Below, one piece after another: positions 12,901-21,599 of a stretch of DNA of 64,000 bases. Made by a program: the position numbers and the translations under genes. Numbering within the stretch: the first letter of the stretch is position 1; each line of letters opens with the position of its first letter. Origin of the DNA: Heloderma charlesbogerti (Eukaryota; Chordata; Lepidosauria; Squamata; Helodermatidae); the NCBI GenBank assembly GCA_026122225.1, contig JANEZZ010000983.1:186001-250000 (forward strand), read 5' to 3'. The notes under the pieces were generated by a model. It was not told the origin of the DNA. It saw nothing but the letters and a program-made list of their open reading frames with translations, and did not search any database.

Positions 12901-15900
12901 TAAATTAGATAATGTATGGAAGTTCATGGATGGAAAGCTTCCTGTCCCATCCTGCCTTCTAAAGCTACCTGTGATCCCTAGAAAGCCTCCCTCAAGGGAC
13001 ATCTCCTTAATGTAGGATGGGGGTATGAGGAGCTGCTGAGAACACATTTGTTCTGTGAACTTTAAGGACCCAAACCCAATTTTTGGCGGTTCCTCTCCTC
13101 CTGCAGCAACCCTTCATGCCACATCTCACATCAGGAGGGCACTCCTACCCTCCAGAGAGACTTTTCACAGGGGCTGCAAGGAGACAGGAGATTTCTGTAA
13201 ACATCCTGAAGTTCTCAAGATTCAAGCCAAAGTTTTCAAAGTGAAAGATGGACCACAATAAGACATGAGAAATTCTCAAAGTCCATCTAACCCCATTATA
13301 TGATATTATCCTCCCATAACCCTCGCAATGTAGTTTACTAATGTTCCTGTGTTACAGTTACAGAGCTCAGACTGAGGGTGGTTTGCCCACATTTTAATAA
13401 TTATTTGAACCCAAGCAAAGCACAGCATCTATTCCTGGACTACTTTATATTCTTGTAATATCTTATAAGTAAATCTTGATAGCTTCTCATCTTGATAGTC
13501 TGATGTAGATATAATCTTTATCGAGAAGCACTACCTATGGTTTATTACCTTAACCCTTGTTAAGATCCCAAATGTATAGAGAAACCATAGTCTGATCTTG
13601 CCGAGTTAAGTCCTGGCTCCAGAGTGTGTGTATAAAGACCTGCTTGTTGTCGTGCAAGCAGTAGGGACTAGAGGTATGGAGAAAGAGGCTTAACCATGGT
13701 TTAGTTGGTACAGACATAAGTTACAGTAAATGCAAACAGTGATTTGCAAACCATAGTGGCCCATACTACTTTGCAGCCAGTCCTTAACTATTGCTAGTAT
13801 ATTCAGACATTAAGACTTAAATGTGGTTAAGGAAAATAGATAAGGTTAAACAATATATCTATACAGAGTCTATGAAAGGGTGTCTATAAATAAAACCTTT
13901 AATATTTAACATTTACTGTGAGGCTTCTAATTGGAACAAATGATTTTCATGCTCCTAGGTTATATCAGAGTTGGAAGATGCAAAAGCAGAGGCAGAACTG
14001 TTAAAAAAGCAGCTGTCCAGTGAGCGACTTACAATACAAAACCTGGAAACACTCTTGGCTACCAGCAGAGACAAAGATTTTCAGAATCATTTGATAACCC
14101 ATGAGAAAGATTCAGAAATACAGCTGCTCAAGGACAAGTTAACACTCTCAGAGAGTAAACTGTACGTTTTAAGGCACAAAACTACAATTCTAACATTTTG
14201 TTTTTGTTTTCAGCTGTTATTTGGAACTTAATGCAGAGATTTCTGGGCTTTTATAAAACTTAAGTGTATAAAAAAAAATCACCTGATAAAATCCTAAATT
14301 TCTGATTAGTACATCTATATACATACAAATTTGTCGTTAGAAGTTGTAAACCTCATTTATTTTGCCTGGAGCCCCAGTCCTTCTAGACTTGCATCCAAAG
14401 ACAAAACACCTTGACTGACAAAACATTGACTTGGAAGTAAAGGTAGTTTCACATTAAAGGTAGTTCCTTTAATGGTTGTGATGTATTTTCTCCCCTAGCC
14501 ATACAGGTCAGATAGTGACTGCAATGTGGTAATGGAATATGTGAAGCTGCCTGCCAGCAGCAGGACTAAACGAAATTTCATCTAGATGATTGGGATACTC
14601 ACTACAATCTTACGTAGCCATGTATTTCTCATTCACATGTGAGCATCTCCATACAACTCTGGGCATTTGGGAGCTCAAAGATGTCAGTGTGAAAGGAATT
14701 CAGTCAGCAGCATGAGCAAATGTGTGGAGTGATCTCAGTTTCAGATTAATTTACTTCGAAATATGCATGCTTGGACTGGACTGATCTCTTAACCATTTTC
14801 CCCAGCACTGTTTTGCAGTTGAGAAGTATCTTCATTTGCACAGCTGTATTTGCATTTGTGTGCGAAAATTTGCATGTATGCATATTCATGCATTTCTTGA
14901 TTCTTGTTTATCTGTTTGCCTTGCTTGAGGCTATTTTTAAAGTTCCTGTAAGATGCCAGCTGTAAATGTGCAATTGTTAAGACCTTTCTTTGTTTGCTAA
15001 TATTTTTAGAACAAGTCTTAATAGAGAAGTTTCTATACTCCGAAATAAACTTTCACAGCTGCAGGCTGATTATGATATTGTAAAAAGACAGCTGACAACA
15101 GAACGATTTGAACGGTAAGTGAATTTGCTTTTAAGAGAAAAACTACAAAAACACTTTGTACACAGTTCTATAGAAAATATTTAATATTACAACTGATTAC
15201 AAATCTGATTTAAGATAACTCTCCCTGTGTGCCTTCTTTCCCAGCACAGTTGGGCTTTTGGCACCCTGCCAAATAGCAGAGCACAGGGGCAATGGGTAGA
15301 ATCATCCCCATGCACCTTATTTTCTGGTGTGATCGGGCTCCTAATAGCCTGTCATTCAGCTGTTTGGGCTTCCAGCAGCCTGTCAATCGTGCTAGGTATA
15401 CAGGGGTTCAGTTTATCGTGTAGGAAGGCACAGTGGCCAGCTTGCTTTCACTTTAGGAAAATGTGTGGAGATACTCCCATATTTCAGTTATAATTTTCTA
15501 CCTGATAGGGAACGTGCCATTCAAGAGATGCGTCGGCATGGCCTCTGTACATCTTCCCTACGTGCCTCATCTCCACTTAGCTCAACGTTGAGATCTCCTT
15601 CACATTCTCCAGAGAGAGCACTTACAATAACAACAGAACGAACAGACAAGTATGTAATTAAATATATTAGGTGTTTACTTTTTAAACATTTTACGAATTT
15701 GCATAGTTACAAAATTGAAATGTCACAGTGGGTGCACTTAGCATTTTTGCAGGAGTTTGAGTTGTAGATACTTTAAGAGACTTTTCTCTGAGTCCTCTCT
15801 TTACCATTCTGACTTGGGGGACTGGGGGAAGCTGGCTATTGATACTGTGCCCTCTGACTATAGTGCCTGGAAGTATTCCACCTATTTTTTGGTTGCAGAG

Positions 15901-16093
15901 AGCTGTGCTGGCTTTTATGCAGCTAGCATAACTATTATGCCAATATATATTATGAAGAATAGTTTTTTTATTATAATGTGGTCAGTAGAATCTGAAGAAA
16001 ATAATCTTACATTATCCTGTCTTAAATGGATATGCTGTCAATATAATTATTTTAATTTTTTTCCTTCTCAGAAATGTGGGCTTCAAGGATTAA
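757..16093 (+). CDS. CEP135: CEP135 (centrosomal protein of 135 kDa), 3' half, 15 coding exons
   Basis: Joined exons 757-900, 1371-1508, 2438-2515, 2925-3076, 4131-4246, 4731-4885, 6334-6389, 8408-8576, 9697-9807, 12016-12201, 12566-12775, 13959-14161, 15010-15114, 15509-15649 and 16072-16093 give 1986 nt, one open frame of 661 residues plus TAA. All introns are GT-AG and all phases agree. The product is nearly continuous alpha-helical coiled coil, ending in a Ser/Pro-rich basic tail. It follows vertebrate CEP135 closely along its length (for example IQSNVKLLTAERDKLS, ENKELLEKFQMLHSQ, RERAIQEMRRHG); the paralogue TSGA10 is clearly more distant. CEP135 is a conserved centriole component that links the SAS-6 cartwheel to the microtubule wall with CPAP and is needed for centriole duplication; human loss causes microcephaly. 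Family length is about 1140 residues, so about 480 N-terminal residues lie upstream of this window. No frameshift or premature stop is seen, so the gene looks functional. Species and identity are inferred from the sequence alone. Confidence 0.95.
1371..1508 (+). CDS. CEP135: CEP135 exon 2 in window
   Basis: Phase 0 exon of 46 codons between TAGTCTCAG and GTGAGC, encoding DELNHLRRETR through EGLREKLK. An alternative acceptor six bases upstream (TTTTAG) would add Ser-Gln; the chosen AG aligns better with the family, where Gln at the exon end is followed directly by an acidic-acidic-Leu run. Confidence 0.9.
1733..1840 (-). repeat. L2-clade LINE 3' tail fragment
   Basis: T-rich start with (ATT)n followed by ATATACCACTTCAGCTCAGG. 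This resembles the 3' terminal region shared with other L2-like copies in the window, in antisense orientation relative to CEP135. Confidence 0.4.
2438..2515 (+). CDS. CEP135: CEP135 exon 3 in window
   Basis: Short phase 0 exon of 26 codons, between TTTTGTTAG and GTAAGT. It encodes IKQKENALEKSK through STVQR, heptad-like helix. An open frame that runs into the flanking introns here is fortuitous and in another reading frame. Confidence 0.9.
2925..3076 (+). CDS. CEP135: CEP135 exon 4 in window
   Basis: Encodes LETEHLDQITT through FKTELNSL, starting after GTGCTGTAG and ending before GTAAGTTC. It begins in phase 0 and ends after two bases of a codon (CA), which the next exon completes as Gln. 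Length is 152 nt. Confidence 0.9.
3430..3735 (-). repeat. Three diverged tandem units of about 100 bp, in a CEP135 intron
   Basis: The block GTTG...GGTGGCCYTGKGG recurs at about 3442, 3541 and 3646, a period of 99 to 105 bp, each followed by CAGCTGAGGCARGCCCTG-like sequence in the last two. A diverged unit of the same family lies at about 27860-28020 on the opposite strand. The long open frame here on the minus strand is a by-product of the repeat. Confidence 0.55.
4131..4246 (+). CDS. CEP135: CEP135 exon 5 in window
   Basis: Begins after a polypyrimidine tract and TTCTGCAG and ends at AAATAG before GTGAGTGC. It encodes LLNEQIQKSLNDLQHQ through AMLEDKI and leaves one base that joins the next exon as Asp. 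Length is 116 nt. Confidence 0.92.
4731..4885 (+). CDS. CEP135: CEP135 exon 6 in window
   Basis: Begins after TTATTTTCAG and ends at AATAAG before GTATGT. It encodes DKFNNKNSTQDETI through LDDNLANK; the LRSTINVLDKEKDSLQE segment is strongly conserved with CEP135. It restores phase 0. Confidence 0.93.
6334..6389 (+). CDS. CEP135: CEP135 exon 7 in window (56 nt)
   Basis: Small exon between TTTCTATAG and GTAAGTAG, encoding EKTILNLQQTLTQLESSL plus two bases of an Asp codon. It is flanked by a 1.4-kb upstream intron and a 2.0-kb downstream intron; the downstream intron has been enlarged by a CR1 and a CORE-SINE. Confidence 0.9.
6688..7470 (-). mobile_element. CR1 LINE, 5'-truncated 3' end
   Basis: On the minus strand the reverse-transcriptase C-terminal region is readable ([49 protein letters not shown]), with frameshifts. 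The 3' end at 6688 has the CR1 signature octamer-like ATTCTATGATTCTATG. It matches the longer CR1 at 35747-38088. It sits in the CEP135 intron in antisense orientation and cannot be autonomous. Confidence 0.9.
7713..7960 (-). mobile_element. CORE-SINE (MIR-like), copy 1
   Basis: Read on the minus strand it has a tRNA-like head (AGCCAGTGTGGTGGAATG), a B-box-like segment, the CORE-like region with GGTGACTTTGGGCGAATCA, and an AT-rich L2-like tail ending in (TTTA)n. Two more copies lie at 25074-25310 and 55496-55725. Antisense to CEP135. Confidence 0.8.
8408..8576 (+). CDS. CEP135: CEP135 exon 8 in window
   Basis: Begins after TTTGCTAG and ends at AATCAG before GTACAA, a weaker donor than the others. 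It encodes QLKDALNGKDRELASFRR through DDLATMARENQ and returns to phase 0. Confidence 0.92.
9697..9807 (+). CDS. CEP135: CEP135 exon 9 in window
   Basis: Phase 0 exon of 37 codons between TCTAAACAG and GTGAGA, encoding AISTELEIALREKEEM through RFESLMASK. This is among the best conserved stretches of the protein. Confidence 0.93.
10770..11355 (-). mobile_element. L2-clade LINE 3' fragment in CEP135 intron
   Basis: Minus-strand translation gives SRLDYCNVLYVGLPLKTVRK and LQLVQNRAARLLTG, the conserved region after the reverse-transcriptase palm in L2-clade elements. The rest is broken by stops. It is a relative of the nearly intact element at 28388-31990, antisense to CEP135. Confidence 0.8.
12016..12201 (+). 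CDS. CEP135: CEP135 exon 10 in window
   Basis: Phase 0 exon of 62 codons between GAACTAG and GTAATT. It encodes ERENKELLEKFQMLHSQ, then EDWEVKAHQAEGQSSSVRLE, then RHLRERVELLEKEIQE, nearly identical to mammalian CEP135. Confidence 0.95.
12566..12775 (+). CDS. CEP135: CEP135 exon 11 in window
   Basis: Phase 0 exon of 70 codons between TTTCACTCAG and GTAAGA. It encodes HIIAHQAYESQISSM through RQLTSKSLDLER. Confidence 0.94.
13959..14161 (+). CDS. CEP135: CEP135 exon 12 in window
   Basis: Begins after TGCTCCTAG and ends before GTACGT. It encodes VISELEDAKAEAELLKKQ, ERLTIQNLETLLATSRDKD and HEKDSEIQLLKDKLTLSESK, and ends in phase 2 (CT, Leu completed by the next exon). Confidence 0.94.
15010..15114 (+). 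CDS. CEP135: CEP135 exon 13 in window
   Basis: Begins after AATATTTTTAG and ends before GTAAGTG. It encodes TSLNREVSILRNKL, SQLQADYDIVKRQLTTERFE and the start of an Arg codon. Confidence 0.93.
15509..15649 (+). CDS. CEP135: CEP135 exon 14 in window (Ser/Pro tail)
   Basis: Begins after CCTGATAG and ends before GTATGT. It encodes RERAIQEMRRHG followed by a low-complexity Ser/Pro/Arg tail with SPLSSTLRSPSHSPERA. Several Ser-Pro dipeptides are possible proline-directed kinase sites; that is inference from motif only. Confidence 0.92.
16072..16093 (+). CDS. CEP135: CEP135 terminal coding micro-exon (22 nt coding) and stop
   Basis: After a good polypyrimidine tract and TTCTCAG, 22 coding nucleotides complete a Lys codon and give NVGFKD then TAA. 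The reading frame from the preceding exon fits exactly. The short aromatic-basic-acidic end resembles the C-terminus that I recall for the paralogue TSGA10. An alternative last exon further downstream cannot be excluded. Confidence 0.72.
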
Positions 16094-16507
16094 TCAGTTA
16101 CTTTAAAAGCAGAACAATAATGGAAGGTTTGACATGTTTGGACTCATTGTCAACGTTGACATGAATTCTACCTCTAAAATGTTGTTAAATCATTAACACC
16201 ATAGAAAACTGATACAAAAGAGTCTTGTAGGAGTGTTTAATGTGTGATCAACCCTTGCTACATTCCGCTGTCACACTTGAGCTGGGATATTTCCTCTTAG
16301 CTATACTGATGGGCTTTGTCTTTAGGTTAAGGCCAAAATCTGAATTGGAGTAAGTGGTGTGGATTGTTAATATCAGTTTGATTTTTACATTAATTCATAT
16401 TTGCTTAAATCAAATATGGGTTTGCAAGGTGCTGCTGTTTAGTCAAAACAGGTAAAGGTGGGATGAAGAGTCTTTTAAGCAACCATTTATTTGTTTGTGC
16501 TTCTTGG

Positions 16508-16758
16508 GGCAGCGTCCTATACTGCCTGACTGCTAGCGCAACCAACAGCTAGCACAACGAGGAATCGCAGTTTCAGAAACAAGCAGCAACACTAGTTTTT
16601 AGAATGGGGCAGGTCAGCAGAGCTCATAGAAGGGAGTTTCACTCATCTGCTCGGTTCTGGGGTTGTTTTGGGAACTGCTAGTTCCTGTTGCGCAAGAGAT
16701 CAGTTCCACTTGTGCAAGAGAACCAGTGGAGACACAGCGACAGTATAGGATACTGCCC
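16508..16758. mobile_element. Palindromic MITE, GGGCAGT-ended family, copy 1
   Basis: Terminal inverted repeats: GGGCAGCGTCCTATACTG at the left and CAGTATAGGATACTGCCC at the right, giving about 250 bp with GCTAGCGCAACC and GGCAGGTCAGCAGAGCTC inside. The second copy at 39356-39634 shares both ends and these internal words. No transposase. The target-site duplication is unclear here. Confidence 0.75.
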
Positions 16759-16918
16759 TTTGTTTGTACCTTACTAATTTTATATAACTTATATGTAATA
16801 AATGATTGTTAAACTTAACCTGACATTGCTCTATAATCTTAACAAAAATGTCAAATGAGTGACTATAATATCTTATTAATTTTATCTCAAAAATGAATGA
16901 CTTGATTTGATCTTTAGA

Positions 16919-17222
16919 AAGGAAAGGAAAGGTTCCTCCTGTGCAAGCACCGGGTCATTACTGACCCCTAGAGGGACGCCGCTCATGCTGGCGTTTTCAT
17001 GGCAGACTATAGCGAGGTGGTTTGCCATTGCCTTCCCCAGTCGTGACTACCTTTTCTCCCAGCAAGCTGGGTACTCATTTTACCGACCTCGGAAAGATGG
17101 AAGGCTCAGTTGACTTGAGCCAGGTACCCGAGACCCAGCTTCCGCTGGGATCAAACTCAGGTCGTGGGGAGAGTTTCGGTTGCAATACTGCCGCCTACCA
17201 CTCTGTACCACACGAGGCTCTG
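16919..17222 (-). mobile_element. tRNA-derived SINE with RTE-like tail
   Basis: Minus-strand reading starts GAGCCTCGTGTGGTACAGAG (A-box-like TGGTACAGAGTGG), has a B-box-like GAGTTTGATCCCA, and ends in a tail with GGGTCAGTAATGACCCGG and GCACAGGAGGAACC, finishing in CCTTT repeats. The body includes GACTGGGGAAGGCAATGGCA, a word also common in RTE-tailed reptile SINEs. Lies downstream of the CEP135 stop, antisense. Confidence 0.75.
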
Positions 17223-17289
17223 AACCTATATTCTAAAAATCATTTTGATTTTTTAAAAGAAAAATTTAACGTATACTAAATGATTATAG

Positions 17290-17311
17290 ACATACATACA
17301 TACATACATAT
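17290..17311. repeat. (CATA)n microsatellite
   Basis: Five tandem CATA/ACAT units followed by TATATA. Confidence 0.8.
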
Positions 17312-19649
17312 ATAGTATTGTTTAATACTATCTTAAAGAGATCTGGCGACATAATTTTTTTTTTTAAGTTCAGAAATAAAGTTTGAAGAAATGACACAGC
17401 TGAGCTCCAGCTTTTAAAGGCGTAAAACAAGGGAGGTTAGATAGAAAAGCCATTAGGTAAGTGAAGTAAGGATGAATGTTATTTCAAGAAGACTGATAAT
17501 CTTGAAGTTTTTGTCATAATTATATCATAATATAACAGCATAGGGGTCCCCAGTGCAGGTGCCATGACACAGCTCTTCACTCCCTTCCCTGATCAAAATA
17601 GATATATTTTTAGAAAAAAATGGAAGAACATTAGAGAGAAACAGCAACATAAAGAGGTGAGTGGGGCATAAAGAGCAAGACTAGGGGCTAGAACGGGAGA
17701 GAAAGAAAGCTAGGGATGGGAAAGGGAGAGAAATAGCAAGGCTAGAGGCTGGGAGTAGAGAGAGAAAGAGAAAGGGGCAAGGCTTGTGTCAACGGAAGAA
17801 GATTGGGTGAGCAACTCTTTCCATTTCCCTTTCCCAGTGTCTAACCTTGCTATTTCACTCTCCACCCTGCCCCCTCTGGACTAGCCAGGCCCCCACAGCA
17901 GCCATTATGTGACTAGCTACCTCCTCTATGGGAGCCACTTTGTGGTGGTGGCCACAGCAGTTGCTCAAATTCCCAAATGTTTCCACGGGTTCAAAATGGT
18001 CGAGGACTCCTGTAAGAGCAGGTTCTAGGATATATTCCACAATAGATTCAACTCTACCAATGCCTTCTTGGCTGTCTCATCAACCAGCAACCTGGGCATG
18101 GAAATGTATTGAATACAAAGCTGCCTTTCTGCATGTTGCCCATTTTTTGTTTGTGTGTGTGTTTTCAAAGGAAGGAGATTTAATTTTGAAGAACTATGGA
18201 TTGAAGGGTCAATAACCTCCATGTGCATAGGAGATCCACCTGTATATCAGAATATGCATGAAATTCTGGATTAGGGTGTATATCTGGAATAATTGTCTTT
18301 CTACTATGCTAGTGTTTCTAGTATATTAATGTTTAATATCCTTCTGTAACTTGTGTTTCTGGTGGTATAATAGGGTGTGACAGTGAGTAATGACTATTAT
18401 GCATTATGACTAGATGAGGTAACTTCAGTTTTCAAAGCATAATTAGAGACTGACATGCACTTCTGAAGAAGAGTTTTATTTTCCCATTTCCATTATAGAC
18501 ATCGGTAAGAAGAACAGAAAATGGCATGCAACAGAGGAGGACCCAAATCCTAAATTCAGCTATGCCTAGGCTACTACTGATAAAACCATTAAAGTATGTT
18601 TTAATAAATAAAATATATAAACTAGAATAGTGGTCTCAGCAGAAGAATCCTACTTAACTTAAATATAAGGATTACCATATATTGTTTTTAGATATTGACA
18701 GCTCATTGGCATGGTATCTTTTTATACTTCTTGCATTATTCAGACTGAAAGCGTCAACAGAGAACAGAAAAGAGAAAATAAATTGAACACTTTTTTAATG
18801 ATGCCGTTATTGCTGCTTCATGTCTTACAACAGAACCACAAGTTGTTCAAAAGGAATTTGCAAATTTTCATGAGCACTTGGTGCAGGCTCTGTTGATTTC
18901 AATGGTATAGGTTCAGGACTATGGTAAACATGTTTATTATTAACACACTTTTAAATAATTGCCAAACAAAATAACAAATCTCTTGAGAAGAAATTGCAGT
19001 TTTTAAGAAAATTAATAAATCATGAAACTTTTCTGCATAGTTTTTTTTTTCCAGATGAGCCTCTTATTGTGCCATCACCTTGCCTCATTCACAGAATTTT
19101 ATAAGGGGGGCCATACACTGTTTTCCACACATAATAACCCTCTCGTCTTTTCCACCACTACTGTCTTCTTTCTTGTTACAAAACTCTGTTAAAGAAAAGA
19201 AGATAGAATACCTGCACAGTTTCTTCTGTGTATATGTAAACTCTGCTTTAAACAAACTGAGATCAAACTGTGGTTTATGAACCTGATTTGTTCATTAACT
19301 AGAGTTTAAACAAACCTCTTGTCTCATGGCCATAAAAGAGGAGTTGAGAGGATGGGGAGCACACAAGCCCAAAGCTCGCCCTACTAGTGCACATAGAAGA
19401 ACACCATGGTTTCTTTTTACGTCTCAACTGGCCCATTATGAATTTCACTGCTGAAAAACAGTCTTTATTCCATATGCTACTTTGTGATTGTGGAGCTCCA
19501 CAGTCCTAAAAAAGCCCTAAGATAGCTTCCATCGTTCAGCTTAGCTTTGAAGTTAACAATTTCCTCTTATGGATTCATTATCATGCTTGTTTTGTATGTT
19601 GTTGTAAGTAATGCAAATAAAAGTATCTAAACTGTGTCCTTTGGTGCGG

Positions 19650-21587
19650 GGGGGGGGGGGCGGTGTTCAACATAGTTCAGCATTTATAAATTTTGAAATG
19701 TGGAGTTCAAGGTGGCCCCTGAATGGATCAACCATATTGTTTACCCTCTTTAAAATTAAACATGAAACTCAATGACATACAGCCTGCAGCTAGAAAGAAG
19801 TTGTAGTTGTACTTGGAATGAACCTTTTTTACTCTTTCTAGCTATGTGTGCCAGTCTACCCAGGAGCATATATCAGTGTGCATGTCTCTAGCTGGTTCTG
19901 AAACTGCACACATGCAAATGTGCTCCGATTATTGTTCCTGTCATTGTGAAGCCCAAATCCCTGCAATGCACCCCTCCCCAGTTCTCCTGTAAATGGACTG
20001 ATATGGAAGTGGTTCCCTGTGGGTAGGAAGTTTACATTGAACAGATAGGTTTAATTAATGAGAGGAACTGTTTTAGCCTTGGAACTCTGCCTGGACTTTA
20101 GCTGGTTGGAAATGGGTCAAAATGTATTCAGAGTTTCAGTAGTGATTTCATTTTGGTTGCTGACTACACCAGATTTCTTCCCGAGATATCCCACTTCTGC
20201 TATTTCTCTTATGTTCCCCATGTACTCCTAAGGCTAGCCATAATATGACTGCTAATATGAAGAGGCACTACCAGGTTCTATGACCCCAGAGAAATGTCAC
20301 ACCTATGTAATGAAAGCAAAATCGGTAAATATATTATCTTCTGCCCTAAATGCTAACAAGCTGCAGAAAAGCTAAGTATTTTACACAATGCTCATCCTTC
20401 ATGAGAACGCCTCACTGCTACTGCTAGGAATATGGACAGTTGCACAGCTTAAGCTGTTTGTAAACATCAGAACATTATTGATACTCTGCAGTTGGTAAGA
20501 AAATTAGGTGTGTGTACAGCGGGGGGGCGGGCTTAGGTTTTCCTTTAGCGATATCTTTACAATAGACATGGGCTAGTCCGTGTGTACATGCCTGTTCTTT
20601 ATTTTACATTTTTGTTGTCAGCGTCACACCATAAGCCAGTGAACAGCCAGCTAGCTCCAGAAAGGTCACAAAAGCAAGAGCCTTCCAAATAATCTGGTAT
20701 TCAGAAGTAATTTTCCTCTGAAGTTCCATTTAACTATCATGGCTGATAGCCATTGATGGCTATATTGTCCATTAATTTGTCTACTCATTTTGATAGCTTG
20801 CATAATCTACTTACACTGAATCTTACCTGCTATTTTGTAACACATTCATGCAGTTTAGAGACACAGTTTTTGAGCTCTTTAGTCTGCTTCAAAATTCTTG
20901 CAAACTAAATTTCTGATAGTTGTGTAGATCATTGGGGCTGAGACCTGTGAGACTGAAGTAGACACAAGGTCTACTGGTGGAACCAGGGGCATTGTGGAGT
21001 CCAGTGGGTTTTGGCAAGTATAGGGACATGGATCTGGTGGTGGGGCCCACTGTAACCACTGTTTGCCTAAAGTGTATATGGGTGGGGACTAGCTTTTGTG
21101 TCAATTGCCTCAAATGGAGTGTCCCTGTAGTCCAGCAGTTTGATCATTGTGGCTGTGAATTGGCACAGAAAATAATCTGAGAATTTAGGAAGGATGTACA
21201 GACAACAAAATTGGTGAACTTTGTGTTGTCCCCTGGCCCTGAACAATGAAAGTCAACTTGCAACCTTACAGCTTGCAAGTACGTTTTGGTTCAGCTCTGC
21301 TAGTTCTCACCAAACTGGGCTGTACCTCTTCAGATTACAGGTGGGGCCCACATGACAAAACTCTTATTAAAAATTCCCGTCATGTGAGATCTTGGAGAAG
21401 AGCTACCTAGGCTGTCATTCTACTTTTCTATGTGCAGGGATTTGTTTCTCTTAATATGGAGGAACATTGTAATGTGAGCCCCCACCTTCAATCTGAAGTG
21501 ATAAGAGTCTGCACACAGGACTGTCAGTAAGAAAACAGCCATAGCGAGTTCAGCAACATCCACTGTAATGAAAATCTGCACGACATG
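19650..21587. other. Intergenic stretch without recognised features
   Basis: No open frame with recognisable similarity, no exon-like segment and no clear repeat were found. It starts just after a 13-base G run near 19650 and contains short pyrimidine-rich tracts only. Confidence 0.5.
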
Positions 21588-21599
21588 ATTATGTACTGT
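21588..21599. repeat. Left target-site duplication of the full-length BovB
   Basis: ATTATGTACTGT, repeated exactly at 24758-24769 on the other side of the BovB element. Confidence 0.85.

Larger units (their letters stand above)
16094..19640 (+). other. CEP135: CEP135 3' untranslated region / 3' flank, end uncertain
   Basis: Sequence after the stop. AATAAA hexamers occur at 16797, about 17377 and 19616. The last is followed about 15 nt later by a T/G-rich run (TGTGTCCTTTGGTG), the expected downstream element, so it is the best candidate poly(A) site. If transcription reaches it, the 3' UTR contains a palindromic MITE (16508-16758) and an antisense SINE (16919-17222). No coding sequence is seen here. 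Confidence 0.45.

Noticed and set aside
757..16093. TSGA10 as the identity of the coiled-coil gene
   Set aside because: The paralogue is similar, but word-by-word agreement (for example LLTAERDKLS, EKFQMLHSQ, QEMRRHG) is much closer to CEP135.
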